Positions 37,716-48,344 of a stretch of DNA of 64,000 nt are shown here, in pieces. The DNA is taken from NCBI GenBank assembly GCA_963678275.1, contig OY782765.1:6386001-6450000 (forward strand), read 5' to 3'. Each line of letters opens with the position of its first letter. Within the stretch, counting starts at the first letter, position 1. Made by a program: the position numbers and the translations under genes. The notes beneath the pieces were generated by a model. The model worked only from the letters and a program-made list of their open reading frames with translations, had not been told where the DNA came from and searched no databases. Source of the stretch: G963677445 sp963678275. Lineage in GTDB: Bacteria; Bacteroidota; Ignavibacteria; Ignavibacteriales; Melioribacteraceae.

Positions 37716-37894
37716 TTCTGGCTTGCCAGTTTATGATTACCTTTTGCTCTTTGTATACGGCCTGGCCGGTTATTGGAGATCGCTTCTCTCAAACTCACAT
37801 ATATTTTAATATATATCTAACAATCCAATAATATTACCTTAACACCACTTTTCTATCTTTGGCCAGGCAAATCATATAATAATGAAAGGTTAAA

Positions 37895-38089
37895 ATGAAT
37901 TCTTTAATTGATCTTAAGCCCGGCGACAGAGTAAAATATCGTTACCCGGATCCACAAAATGATATTAATCTTTTTTTTGAGGGGGAAGTATATATGGTAG
38001 GTGAGGGGCATATATTTATAAAATCGGGAGATGGAATTATTTTGAGGGTGTCATATGGTAATTTCGGGAATCTTGAATACATAACCTGA
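37895..38089 (+). CDS. Hypothetical small protein
   Basis: A 64-residue protein (MNSLIDLKPGDRVKYRYPDP onward) whose alternating pattern looks like a small SH3/KOW-like beta barrel. A GAAAGG sequence precedes the ATG. The gene stands alone among repeats. 38090-38532 has a family A end fragment at 38360-38387 and no other gene. Confidence 0.5.
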   Translation: MNSLIDLKPGDRVKYRYPDPQNDINLFFEGEVYMVGEGHIFIKSGDGIILRVSYGNFGNLEYIT

Positions 38090-38532
38090 GACGCCAGAGC
38101 CGGAGAAAAATCAGGGATGAAGAATGTCGTCTTATGCGCGGAAAATAAAAATGACGAATCTCACTCCCCGGAATATTCAGGGTTCCGGTATGCAAAAAAA
38201 AAATTCCGACTTCGATTGCGATTTGGATATTGACAGGGTACCTTAAATTCTGTTTAATCTTTATAATTCCTGCAATCTTGTTGATTTCTTCCGCTTTTAT
38301 CAGAGAAATCCGCGGAAAAATTGGCCTTTTTAATAGTTCATGTTATTGATTACCCCCAATTTTGCCATTTTGTGTAGAATATAACTTTGTGCTGAACACA
38401 ATATTATGCCATAGAAGGCAAGAAAATAATTGATTAATTCGCGAAGTTCTATCAATAAATTGTTAGCTGCGTCACATTAAAGCGCTTTGCTTTGTATTAT
38501 ATTCTCTTACTGGCTACACCGGTGAGGAGAAA

Positions 38533-38991
38533 ATGAAATTATCTTTTTGGATTGTCCTGGTATCAGGGCTTTTTATCATTGTATCGTGTCGGGATGATAT
38601 ATGTCCGGAATCTGGCATGAAGGAGCTGGAAGAGACAATAGCAGACTTTTACAGGTTTATTGAAAATCAGGATACTGATTCCCGGTTAAACCTGATGGCC
38701 GGGGATGTCATCCTGCTTCCCGATAATTACGCCGAAATCAGGGGGAGAGAAAAACTGCGGAAAGGATTAAAGGGCAGTGAAAATTATATTTTCAGAATAA
38801 GAAACCGTGAAATCATTGATATGGCGGTCAGGGGAAATACCGCTTACACCGTTAATAAATATGAATATACATATCATCATAAAGATGATACCGCCGACTG
38901 GAAACCAACAAAAAATGTTCATCTCTGGATAATTGAAAATGGAAAATGGAAATTAAAGCTGGATATATGGAATAACAATCCGGAACAATAA
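38533..38991 (+). CDS. SnoaL/ketosteroid-isomerase-like lipoprotein
   Basis: A 152-residue protein with a lipoprotein signal (LFIIVSC, lipidated Cys19) and a domain resembling the SnoaL/DUF4440 fold (LEETIADFYRFIENQDTDSR to VHLWIIENGKWKLKLDIWN). It is likely membrane-anchored, and catalytic activity is uncertain. A GGTGAGGAG ribosome-binding site is present. The gene lies 52 bases before the TonB receptor and may be co-transcribed with it. Confidence 0.8.
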   Translation: MKLSFWIVLVSGLFIIVSCRDDICPESGMKELEETIADFYRFIENQDTDSRLNLMAGDVILLPDNYAEIRGREKLRKGLKGSENYIFRIRNREIIDMAVRGNTAYTVNKYEYTYHHKDDTADWKPTKNVHLWIIENGKWKLKLDIWNNNPEQ

Positions 38992-39043
38992 GTCAACGGG
39001 ACGAGGAACTACCCGGATTTCATAATTATTACCCGGGAATATC

Positions 39044-41347
39044 ATGAGAAATTGGTCGAAGATTTTTACAGCATTATTATTATGGGGAATATTTGCTGTA
39101 AATGCTCAGGAAAAGTTAAAAACAGAGGATCTCTTTGATCTTTCGCTCGAAGAGCTGTTAAAAATAGAGATCGTAAGAGGAACCATAACCGGAATAGAAA
39201 CGGGGAAAACCCCGGTCAGTTTTACACTCATCAACCGTGAGATGATAAAATTAACACCCGCCCGGAATTTGCTCGATTTGATGGAAGTTTACGTTCCCGG
39301 TTTCACTTTTGTGAATCACTGGCTCGGACCAAGAATTGCCTTCCGGGGAATCGCGGGGGACCAGAATAATTCTTTTCTCCTTCTTGTGGATGGCAAAAGA
39401 GTAAATATGAAGGCTAAAAATGGTCCGATCTTTGAAATTCAAAATAAGGATCTGGATGATATTGAACGTATTGAGGTTATTCACGGACCTGGATCGGTAA
39501 CATACGGACCGGGGGCTATCGGGGGAATTTTTAATATTATTACAAAAAAACACACGGAAAAAGAGGGGAGAGAAATAAGCGCCGAATATAATAATTTGTA
39601 TAATTATGGAAAAGCAGCCGCGTCATATAACTTTACTTCGGGAGATTTTTCGGCATATCTTTATGGAAGCATAACAACATCGGAGGGAATATCAGACCCA
39701 AAGTTTTATTATGTGGACAGGGCCCATGGTTATGGTTACGGATTCATGGGATTTGACTGGGGTAATAAAGGCCTCGGAACTCCCGCGCCTCGATTTTATG
39801 AGGACTTTATCGGCAGGCCTGAAATCAAGCTCGATTTCGACGCTTCTTTTCCCGGTAATTTCAGCTTAAGCGCCAGATATAACAGGTTCAGTTTCACTAA
39901 ACAGCAACAGGAGACGGTTACTCTCGATGGATTGAATTTTCCGGGAATGTATGGTCAGTACTTTTTTACCACACTTGAACAAGAACATAATTTTAACAAC
40001 GCCCAAAAAATAGTTTCATCTGTGGAGTTTATGAGTCAGAGTTTCAGGGAATACAATTTTTATATGAGTGATCAGGCCTCATTTGATGATATCAGGCAGC
40101 GAAGTGACAGTTGGTCGGAAAATGAGATAAAAATTAAGACCGAATATGATTACACTCCTTCTAAGGGAACCCGTTTCGCCCTGGGAGGTTCATTCCTTTA
40201 TGAATATTACGGACCTGAATGGGGTCTCGAAGATAATACTTTTATTCTCGGTTTTCAGGCTCCAATCCGTTTCGCTATTCTGGATACAACTTCAGGGTTT
40301 TATCAGCAGTTTGCGCCGGGAGGTTTCGCTACATATATAGATGAAAGGATTGGAGCATGGATGGCATCGGTATACGGTGAGGTAAACCTGACACTTTCTG
40401 ATAACCTGACACTGCTGCTTTCCGGAAGAGTCGATAAACATCAATTTGCCAAACTCGCGTTTTCTCCGAGAGCCGCCGCCATTTATAATTTTAATGAAAG
40501 AAATCTGCTGAAGTTGATTGTGCAGCAATCGGTCAGACTGCCAAATTTTATCGATCTTTATTCGGAAAATAAAATTTCTTCCGCCTCGGCCAAACCTGAA
40601 AAACTTTTTAATCTCGAAATCATCTATAACAGCTTTTTTACCAAAGAGTATTCCTTATCAGTAAGCGCTTATTATAATACTGTTGATCAGATTGCCTGGG
40701 TCAGCGACGAAGAAAAAGCGGATGTGGTAGGGAATTTCGCGATGCTGGGAGCGGAAGCAGGACTTAATATTAACCGTGAAAATATGAGAGCCGGAGTTAA
40801 TTTATCATATATCGGACAACTTAACTGGGAAGCTGAAAATCTTCCGGATGCCTTTCTTACCTCACCTGCTCCTGATCTGGTGAGAATGGAGCTTGATAAT
40901 TTTGCCGAAAACCGGATAAATAATCTTCCTGCAGGCGCGATTAAAATGTTTTATAATCGTAATCTGCCATATAATCTGACTCTGCATATTGACGGCAGGT
41001 TTTACTGGAACTACGGACAGAAAGAAATGCTCGATATTTTTATGAGTTCGCACGAGAAATATGGTAATGCCTCGACAATTGCGGAGATGAGAAACATATA
41101 CACCAGCCTGGAGGATGAAGGATATACAAAACCATCATTCACAAGCAATGTATCCCTGGCGTGGAAGCTGCCGGTTGATTTTGCCGAAACTGAGCTGGTC
41201 CTTTACGCCATGAATCTTCTATCGGTTAATCATATAAGATATGTATATCAATTCTGGGAGTCGGGAAACATGAGGCAGTATCCCCGCCAGGCAGGTTTTG
41301 TTGAAGAGCCGTTGGCGATTGGGACGAAACTTTTTATTAAGTTCTAA
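39044..41347 (+). CDS. TonB-dependent outer-membrane receptor
   Basis: A 767-residue receptor with a signal peptide (FTALLLWGIFAVNAQ), an N-terminal plug domain (LDLMEVYVPGF, RGIAGDQNNSFLLLVDGKR, IERIEVIHGPGSVTYG, GGIFNIITK) and a 22-strand barrel rich in aromatic strands, ending with IGTKLFIKF. Such proteins import siderophores, vitamins or sugars using TonB energy; the ligand is unknown. No SusD-like partner is adjacent. Confidence 0.92.
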   Translation: MRNWSKIFTALLLWGIFAVNAQEKLKTEDLFDLSLEELLKIEIVRGTITGIETGKTPVSFTLINREMIKLTPARNLLDLMEVYVPGFTFVNHWLGPRIAFRGIAGDQNNSFLLLVDGKRVNMKAKNGPIFEIQNKDLDDIERIEVIHGPGSVTYGPGAIGGIFNIITKKHTEKEGREISAEYNNLYNYGKAAASYNFTSGDFSAYLYGSITTSEGISDPKFYYVDRAHGYGYGFMGFDWGNKGLGTPAPRFYEDFIGRPEIKLDFDASFPGNFSLSARYNRFSFTKQQQETVTLDGLNFPGMYGQYFFTTLEQEHNFNNAQKIVSSVEFMSQSFREYNFYMSDQASFDDIRQRSDSWSENEIKIKTEYDYTPSKGTRFALGGSFLYEYYGPEWGLEDNTFILGFQAPIRFAILDTTSGFYQQFAPGGFATYIDERIGAWMASVYGEVNLTLSDNLTLLLSGRVDKHQFAKLAFSPRAAAIYNFNERNLLKLIVQQSVRLPNFIDLYSENKISSASAKPEKLFNLEIIYNSFFTKEYSLSVSAYYNTVDQIAWVSDEEKADVVGNFAMLGAEAGLNINRENMRAGVNLSYIGQLNWEAENLPDAFLTSPAPDLVRMELDNFAENRINNLPAGAIKMFYNRNLPYNLTLHIDGRFYWNYGQKEMLDIFMSSHEKYGNASTIAEMRNIYTSLEDEGYTKPSFTSNVSLAWKLPVDFAETELVLYAMNLLSVNHIRYVYQFWESGNMRQYPRQAGFVEEPLAIGTKLFIKF

Positions 41348-41398
41348 AAATAAAAACCTTAATCAATTTTTTTGAGCCGAAAAATTTTTTTGAACAGT

Positions 41399-41932
41399 TG
41401 TAGAGATAAGGCATGCCTTGTCTCTACACAGGTTCTCTTCCCGGCATTTTCCCGGTGAAAAAATAAAAGAACAATAGCTATATCGAACACGGCGCCGATT
41501 TTTAATCATGGCAATCCTGAAATCCTTTAATCATGGTTCAGAAATTTGTGGAATGAGATTGGTCGCGCTGAGGAATAATATGATACCTGTTCTTCTATGG
41601 AAACTGATCAGCGAAAGAGTCGTAAAAACAGAATAACAAATAACCCGGTGTGCTAAATATGGTGTACCTACGGCACACATAATTTTTATTTGTCGATCCT
41701 TTTTGACCAATATTTTGCCCCTAACGGGGCAATTTATGGTAATAGAATTATTTATCCCGTTAGGGATAACATATTGGTAGAAAAACAAATAGAGGTTCGA
41801 TATAGTGTGCCGTCAGGTACACCATATTTGCGTTTCGGGATAATATTTTTGTCCGGTAAGTGCCCCGGCTACCGGGAAAGATATTTTGTTGCCAGTTGTA
41901 AAGACAAGGCATGCCCTGTCTCTACACAGGTT
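41399..41932. repeat. Cluster of extragenic palindromes
   Basis: AGAGATAAGGCATGCCTTGT-type palindromes lie at 41401-41430 and 41898-41932. Between them (about 41650-41830) is a unit with GGTGTACCTACGGCACAC and GCCCCTAACGGGGC hairpins, which recurs at 54295-54370. No gene occurs in 41348-42198. Confidence 0.6.
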
Positions 41933-42299
41933 AGAATAATTTTTCCAAAATCAGTGAAATATAATAACCACTGACTTCAGGCTGTGGATTCCGAAATACT
42001 CCGCAGGCTTAGAGGGCTTTAGCCCAAAGAATACGCCGGAGCAAATCTCACAACCGGGGGAAGTCTGAATCGGCAGTCCGCTGTTTCAGTAATATCTATA
42101 ACTTCCGATAAATCCACATAACCTGCCATTATCTTTTGGCTAAAGCACATTGTATTTTAGGGGATTTGAGTTCCTCAGCCGTGAACGGCGCAGTTATTTA
42201 ACGGGTAACAATTTTAGTCAGGTTAAAATCGGCATCGTTCGGTGAGTCGAAACAGATATTGTTGAGGCGGAAGTGGCTCCTCCTGATGTAAATCCTCCA

Positions 42300-42362
42300 T
42301 GACGGGGACAGGCCACAGAGGGACAGGCCCCAGTGGGACAGGCTGGAAAGCCTGTCCTACGG
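42300..42362. repeat. GGACAGGC palindrome cluster
   Basis: Three GGGACAGGCC units end in a hairpin GGACAGGCTGGAAAGCCTGTCC. They resemble the palindromes at 11216-11525. The stretch just upstream on the minus strand (42198-42310) is an open 36-codon tail of no known gene. Confidence 0.6.
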
Positions 42363-42408
42363 AGGGAAAATATTATTCCTGATACAAAATTCCGATGCTC
42401 CCCGGCGC

Positions 42409-44823
42409 TTATTTTAAAAGCATCATTTTGCGGGTATCTGTGAAGTCGCCCGCTTTGATGGTGTAAAAATATATACCGCTGGCAAGTCCTTTCGCGTTAA
42501 AATCTATTTCATGAATTCCGGCCGCTTTTTCTTCGGATTCCAGAACAGTTACCGATTTTCCGAGTGAATCATGGATTTCAAGCCGCACAAAACTTTTTTC
42601 CGGAATGGCATACCTTATCTTTGTCGCCGGGTTAAATGGATTGGGGAAATTATCGTATAGTTTATAATCTGACGGTATTTCATCTGTAATTTCATCCATT
42701 CCGGTGGCAATAAAATGAGCGGTAAAATCGTCGAGGTAAATAACGCCGCTATCCTTTTTCTGGTCATTTGTTTCCACCAGGTAAATTCTTGTCCATGTAA
42801 CAGGGAAATCGAGCTCGGCATTAGGATTGGCCCAGCTTGGCGTTGCTTCCGCGAATAGCACTTCGAGATAATTCCAGCTTCCGGACCAGTTAATTCCGGG
42901 TGAGGATTCGGTGAAATTTACGATAAACTTTTCCTGATCGGCATCCTGAAATTCACCTCTGAGCCAATGTTCTTTTCCATCGCCATAAAGTGACAACCCG
43001 ACTTTTTCAGGTGTGCCTGAAACAGGTATGCCGCATTCAACATAGAGAGCGCTTGTTCCCCCGGTTGTCAGGCTGTATTGCAGTCTGGCTGAAGAGGGGG
43101 ATGAAACAAAAATCTGATCATCTAATGTCAGTCCGCATTCTGAGATATTAACATTCGTGCCGGTGATTGAAAAACCATCAAGATCGGAAAAATCGCTGAG
43201 AATAACAGTTTGAGCCGATCCGACATGCACCTGCGCCGAACCTTCCACATCCTCATATTTGGCAGTGATAAACCCGCTGCCGATATTACCGGCGGTGAAC
43301 GCGCCATAATTTGTTATTGTTCCTATGTCGCCGGTGACAGTCCAGGTGAAATCGGTAAAATACATTGTGACAACATTCCCATGTGTATCCTTTGCTGTCA
43401 GTCCCATTTGCTGTGTCTGTTCGGGCTGAAGGATAACGGGGTTAGGCTCAAGGAGAATAGAGCCGATTTTTGTCAGGATTACAAGGGCTGAATCACGGAT
43501 ATTCCCGTAATCGGCATAGACATAACCTGTTATCGTATCTGAGGCGGCGGTGAATTTACCTTCCTGAGTTATGACTCCGATATTATCATCACAAGACCAA
43601 TTCAGGCTATCACTATTTATACTCAAAGGATTAAAATACTGATCGAAAAGTGAGGCCTCAAAATCGGTTGATGATCCGCCGATAGCATAAACCTCTCCGG
43701 GTGAAACACGCAGACTCTGCGGCGGGCCGGTCGGAGCCGAACTTACAACTATAAGTGAGTTGGATACCGATCTTTCGCCGCCGGGATCGGAGGGGCTGTT
43801 TTTTATTTCGCCACGCACCCACATAGTTGTTGAACCGCCGCCATCAAGGTTTATACCATCCCAGACTCCCCATTCCATCATATAGGAGGCCAGTTCATAA
43901 TAGGTCATTCCAATGCTGTAGCCGGGCTGGCGTCCGTCAACGGTAAAAAGAAAAAGTTTGGTGGTATCCTGATTTATCCCGGCCGCGGTTCTGGGATGCC
44001 TGTCTCCCGATGAGCCGGAATTTACACCATGCTGAACAAGCATGGTATTGCCGCCGATAAGCTGTGTCATTCTGTCCAGTCCGGGAACAAGCTTCTGCAC
44101 TATTTTAATTGTATCGCCGGTATTAATATTGTTCTGGATAAATGAAGAGGCCTGTGAATGTCCCGATAATATAGGTTTTCCATCATTAAGAGTCATGCTG
44201 CCGACTCCATATACAGGAGAGCCCGCGATACAAAGAACTGTATCATTAACAATCCAGTCGGTAATCGGAGTTAATTTTACTTCCGTTCCCCAATTGTTTG
44301 TCCCGGTGTTGCTGCCATAATAGGAATTAAAAATAATCAATTCATTTGTCAGGCGGTCTTTATTTACGCCGGTTAGGGAATAGCTGCTGTCGCCGGCAAT
44401 TATTTCCCCTGCAATAGATACCGCGCCGAACATAACCTTGTTCATTTCGTTAAACCCAATATGCAGCCAGTCGCCGGTAGACTTAACGAATTCGCCATTG
44501 CTGATATGCAGCCCGATCGGCGTACCGTTTCCATCGTAAAAATCACCGTTTGTCGCTCCGACAACCCTGTGTGCCGGAAGGTCTTTCCTTTGGGCCATTG
44601 ATGATGTTCTTTCAAATCCCATAAGCAGATCATCTGCTTTAACAGTTTCAATTGAAATCCATTCATTGGTGAGGTCTACTTCAAGGATATCAAACTGCCA
44701 CGGACCTTCAGCTCTTGTTTCGCTGTAATAAAATACCCCTGGTCCCACCTGGGTGGTGTCTACCTTTCCCGCAAAAATTAAGGCAGGAATGATCGCTAAT
44801 AAAATTGTAGTTAATGACTTCAT
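42409..44823 (-). CDS. Secreted phosphodiester glycosidase (NAGPA/DUF2233-like) with T9SS sorting domain
   Basis: An approximately 804-residue protein. A signal peptide (ILLAIIPALIFAG) is followed by a phosphodiester-glycosidase domain (about residues 30-345; HPRTAAGINQDTTKLFLFTV, then GINLDGGGSTTMWVRGE), the family of the enzyme that uncovers mannose-6-phosphate. Two bacterial Ig-like repeats (about 370-535), a carbohydrate-binding-like region (540-700) and a T9SS type A sorting domain (DNFPNPFNPATKIRYAIPE to RKMMLLK) follow. It should be exported and surface-anchored. The start at 44823 was chosen for its signal peptide and the GGGGAAG just before it; an ATG at 44835 is possible. Confidence 0.88.
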   Translation of the reverse strand: MKSLTTILLAIIPALIFAGKVDTTQVGPGVFYYSETRAEGPWQFDILEVDLTNEWISIETVKADDLLMGFERTSSMAQRKDLPAHRVVGATNGDFYDGNGTPIGLHISNGEFVKSTGDWLHIGFNEMNKVMFGAVSIAGEIIAGDSSYSLTGVNKDRLTNELIIFNSYYGSNTGTNNWGTEVKLTPITDWIVNDTVLCIAGSPVYGVGSMTLNDGKPILSGHSQASSFIQNNINTGDTIKIVQKLVPGLDRMTQLIGGNTMLVQHGVNSGSSGDRHPRTAAGINQDTTKLFLFTVDGRQPGYSIGMTYYELASYMMEWGVWDGINLDGGGSTTMWVRGEIKNSPSDPGGERSVSNSLIVVSSAPTGPPQSLRVSPGEVYAIGGSSTDFEASLFDQYFNPLSINSDSLNWSCDDNIGVITQEGKFTAASDTITGYVYADYGNIRDSALVILTKIGSILLEPNPVILQPEQTQQMGLTAKDTHGNVVTMYFTDFTWTVTGDIGTITNYGAFTAGNIGSGFITAKYEDVEGSAQVHVGSAQTVILSDFSDLDGFSITGTNVNISECGLTLDDQIFVSSPSSARLQYSLTTGGTSALYVECGIPVSGTPEKVGLSLYGDGKEHWLRGEFQDADQEKFIVNFTESSPGINWSGSWNYLEVLFAEATPSWANPNAELDFPVTWTRIYLVETNDQKKDSGVIYLDDFTAHFIATGMDEITDEIPSDYKLYDNFPNPFNPATKIRYAIPEKSFVRLEIHDSLGKSVTVLESEEKAAGIHEIDFNAKGLASGIYFYTIKAGDFTDTRKMMLLK

Positions 44824-45423
44824 ACTTCCCCGCATAATTAGAAAAATTCGCTTCCAAAAAATAAGATAATGGTTGAATAAATTAAAGTTTATTTAAAGAA
44901 AAGAAATTTATCTTTTTTTGCGCGGCCGGAGTTTTCATCAATATTATTCATGGGACAGATAATAATATTCCCGCGTTAATTGGCAGGAAATTTCAATGAA
45001 CAATGAACAATTAAAAAAGCAAAGTTTACCTTAGTTTTCTATAACTTCGAGGGGTGATGCAAAAAAAAGGCCACAAAATCACAAAAACACAAAATCCCAC
45101 GGAAATAATTACGAATTACGTCCTCCGCGGCGGATAAAAATGAAGAATTACGAATTCATGCAAAGGAGGAAACCTTATTCTAAATTTTTTAACCTTAGCA
45201 GCATAGAAAACCACCCGACCAAACTAAACCTTATTAACCTTATTCAAACGGGCGATATTACCAGCGGAATTTGTTCAAGGATTTAGAAAAGAGCGCTGAA
45301 CGGGATTACGTGGATTAAAAAGATTAACACGGAAATTTAACAAAATATAAAAATCAGTGTCATCTCTTGATTGGCGATTAAACAACTCTTTACTAACCAC
45401 TCTTCACTTCTGGCTTGGTCTGA

Positions 45424-45893
45424 TTACTCCGTAAGGAGTTAAATTCTACGCGAAATGGCAAAATTTTTATTTGACCATCAATTTATTGGTGAATTCTGTC
45501 GTCCCTGGCGGGACTATAGAATCTCCCCATAACCTATTACCCCACAATGAATTGCGGGGCTATTATCTGTCGTCCCTAACGGGACTTTTTCTAAATAATA
45601 ATGATTATCAACAAGTAAATATTAAATCAGATTAATGTGAATCCCGGCAGGGATGAAAGAGAATAGCCCCTATTTTCAAATAGGGGAAAATGTATAAAGA
45701 GTGGTAAATAAGTCCCGGTAGGGACGACAGAATTAGTTTGTTTCTGGCTTGCCAGTTTATGATTAAGATTACGATTATGATGTTTAGTCCCGTCGAAATC
45801 CAAATCGAAGTTGTAATCGAAATCGTTTTTTATCTCACGCCAGGACGCTGAGACGCAAAGAAAAAGGATACCTTATTTTTAATTTTTCAACCT
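45424..45893. repeat. Composite repeats: family A end, paired REP units, family A far end
   Basis: 45424-45590 is an inverted composite like 37461-37625. 45640-45732 has a GTCCCGGTAGGGACGACAG unit with an intact CCCCTATTT/AAATAGGGG hairpin (45667-45686). 45741-45893 is an inverted family A fragment that starts with the CTGGCTTGCCAG hairpin. No gene lies in 44836-46574. Confidence 0.75.
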
Positions 45894-46176
45894 TCCGGAA
45901 AACAAGATTATAATTGCGTGAAAACATTTGTCATTTAGGGTATGAAATTAATAGACTTCGCTCCGGATTAGTTCCTGCTCAAGGTAATCAAACCCCTCCC
46001 ATCCTCCCCTTAACATCTTAAGGGGAGGGGATTTCGATCTTTCACTATTGAAGAGTTTTCGGGAGGTTAGTATTTCTAATATTGTTGTTGCTAAATTTGA
46101 GATTTGATGTTATTCCAAAATGGGGACTCCATAGCCGCCGGCATGAAATCCTAAAGCATTCAACCTTATAAATCCC

Positions 46177-46478
46177 GGCAAAATCCAAATCGAAGTCGCA
46201 ATCGACATCGTTTTTTATTTCACGCTGAGACGTAGAGAAAAAGGGACCTTATTCTTTGTTTTTTAACCTTAGTAGCATAGTATTCCCCTTTTCCAAAAAA
46301 TTAACCTTATTGCCTTTTTTATCGGTATCGGTACTAAAAAATCAGAGTAAGAGCAGGAGTATGAGTAAGATGGCCGGGTTGGGTGACGGCGGCGGGGTGG
46401 TTCATTTTTCCTGAGGGGGCGGGATTATTATTATGATTGCTCTTTAGGTAGTAAAATTCTACGCGAAATGGCAAAATA
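46177..46478 (-). repeat. Interspersed repeat family A, inverted copy
   Basis: An approximately 300-base reverse complement of 9671-10005, ending in ATTCTACGCGAAATGGCAAAA. It lies 33 bases left of the IS1182-like element, while a partial copy in the same orientation lies just right of it (48225-48344). Confidence 0.75.
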
Positions 46479-46503
46479 TTTCATGAACACAGCCGGTGGT
46501 AAG

Positions 46504-48157
46504 TCCGCCGCGCAGGCTGTTGCAGGGAGGCAAAAAAAACATGGAAAATATTTTTATGTAAATAAAACTTGTAATTAATTTGGCAAAATATTCTTATAAT
46601 TGAAAATATTAGGGAAGCATGATGCTACTTCCATGCTATCCGGACTATTATCAACCATTCCAAACAGCTTGAAGAGTTTATTGAGATTATGGCCAATACA
46701 CATAAGCAAAAATTCAGCATTTGCCGCAAACAACCCTTTTAGTCTAAACCGGGTATATCCCAGGTTCCATTTGATATTACCAAAGACCGGTTCGACTGTT
46801 GTTGAACGAATTAGTAATTTTTCCTTTCCCTCTTCTGTTTCCACCTTTTCCCTCATCATTTCTACATAGATTTCCCGATCATCTCGTCGAATTTCTCTTT
46901 TCCCACTTTTATTGTTCTTCGATAAACATTGAGACCTGAATTCGCAATTCCCACAATCATTGCAAACATATTTTCTTCCCTTGAAAGATTTATTCTTTTC
47001 TGTTTTTTTGAACTCTAACTTTTTATCTGACGGACATATATAGATGTCTTTTTCTTTATCATATGTAAAATCACTTTTGTCGAATTTTAAACCCTTTTTA
47101 ATCTTTTCACTTGTCTCTTTTCCATTACGTCTGTTGCCTACATAAGCGTCGATCTGGTTGTAATAGATTTCAAATATTGTGTCATTGGTGTTAAACCCTC
47201 CGTCAGATAGATATCTCCTCTTTTTGTTCGGGCCCAAAATTCTTTCCGTATTATTATATTGAAGCATAAATTGTTTTTCGTCGTTCCTGTCTGGCGTCAG
47301 CTGGGCGTTTGCTATGAATTGGGTTTTCGTATCGGTGCATATTTGTGGATTATAGCCCGGAAATGCGCTTTTCCCCCCTCCCGGTTTTTGCATTGGAGCT
47401 TCCGGTTCTTCTATATTTACCTGATGATTATCCCTGCAGTTTTCTTTTATTGTCTCTTTTCGCTCTTCCAGTATTCTTTGGGCTTCTTCCAGCTTAGCCT
47501 TTTTCTTTTCCAATTCGGCAAGCTTCTTTTCTTCTATTTCGCTTTGATTCAGGTATTCGGTGATATCTTCTTTTATTGCTTTCAGTTTTTCTTCTATTTT
47601 GTTGGAGCGCATACTTTTTTTCTTACTGCTTGCCGCGGCCATCTTTGATCCATCCATCGCGATTTCCATGAACTCACTTATTCCCATCTCTATTGCTTTC
47701 CGTACTATCTGTATAAAAAGCCCTGGAATATGGGCCAGATGACGCTTTCTGAATCTGCTCAATGAAGTGTGATCCGGTCGAAGGTTTGCTGATACATATA
47801 TAAAATCCATGTTCTTTTTGCAATTGTATTCAAGATCACGGGTAACTGATATACCTTGGGAATATCCGAAAAACAGTGTGGCTAACATTGCCTTTGGACA
47901 AAAAGCTTCTCCACCCTGTGGACTGTATTGCTCGTAGAGTAAACTTAAATCTAATTCTTCTACTATTCTTACGATAAATCTTGCTTTTGAATCTTCTTCT
48001 ACAAAATCATCCAGGCTATAAGCAATGAATCCCAGTTGATCTCGATTTCCTTCAATAAACCCCATTATTCCTATTTCCATGTTTATTATTTACTACCTAT
48101 TATATCACTAAACATACACTTTTGTTCCCGATAATCTGCAACAGCCTGCGCGGCGGA
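46504..48157 (-). mobile_element. IS1182-type insertion sequence inserted in a CCGCCG/CGGCGG palindrome
   Basis: A perfect 22-base inverted repeat bounds the element (46504-46525 and 48136-48157). The outer TCCGCCG part probably belongs to the target, because the unbroken GATCCGCCGCGGCGGATCG palindrome occurs at 30979-30997. The true termini are then near CGCAGGCTGTTGCAG, giving an element of about 46511-48150. It contains one intact transposase gene. Confidence 0.75.
46575..48080 (-). CDS. IS1182-family transposase
   Basis: A 501-residue DDE transposase. The N-terminal DUF772-type region (QLGFIAYSLDDFVEEDSKAR, FCPKAMLATLFFGYSQGI, PDHTSLSRFRKRH) precedes a coiled-coil stretch (about residues 155-215), a central catalytic part and a C-terminal DDE_Tnp_1_6-like domain with a cysteine cluster (YVCNDCGNCEFRSQC) and the final TVEPVFGNIKWNLGYTRFRL. 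The first Asp is likely in EIAMDGSKMAA. The frame is intact. Confidence 0.92.
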   Translation of the reverse strand: MEIGIMGFIEGNRDQLGFIAYSLDDFVEEDSKARFIVRIVEELDLSLLYEQYSPQGGEAFCPKAMLATLFFGYSQGISVTRDLEYNCKKNMDFIYVSANLRPDHTSLSRFRKRHLAHIPGLFIQIVRKAIEMGISEFMEIAMDGSKMAAASSKKKSMRSNKIEEKLKAIKEDITEYLNQSEIEEKKLAELEKKKAKLEEAQRILEERKETIKENCRDNHQVNIEEPEAPMQKPGGGKSAFPGYNPQICTDTKTQFIANAQLTPDRNDEKQFMLQYNNTERILGPNKKRRYLSDGGFNTNDTIFEIYYNQIDAYVGNRRNGKETSEKIKKGLKFDKSDFTYDKEKDIYICPSDKKLEFKKTEKNKSFKGRKYVCNDCGNCEFRSQCLSKNNKSGKREIRRDDREIYVEMMREKVETEEGKEKLLIRSTTVEPVFGNIKWNLGYTRFRLKGLFAANAEFLLMCIGHNLNKLFKLFGMVDNSPDSMEVASCFPNIFNYKNILPN

Positions 48158-48224
48158 TCGAAACCAGCGGCGGTAGCTTCGACTCCGCTCAGCTACCGGA
48201 CAGGTACAGTGTTTCTGGCGTTGC

Positions 48225-48344
48225 AGGTCTATGAGTAGGAGTATGATGGCCGGGTTTGTTGACCGCGGCGGGGGTGTTCGTTTTTCATAAGTGGGTTGGG
48301 ATTATTCCGTTAGCAGTTAAATTCTACGCAAAATGACAAAAATT
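48225..48344 (-). repeat. Interspersed repeat family A, partial inverted copy
   Basis: About 120 bases match the CATTTTGCGTAGAATTT end and following part of family A in reverse complement (ends GCAGTTAAATTCTACGCAAA). It lies 68 bases from the right end of the IS1182-type element. Confidence 0.65.

Noticed and set aside
42198..42310. A 36-codon open frame on the minus strand ending in FNLTKIVTR.
   Set aside because: Too short, no start or ribosome-binding site, embedded in repeats; treated as a remnant of unknown origin.
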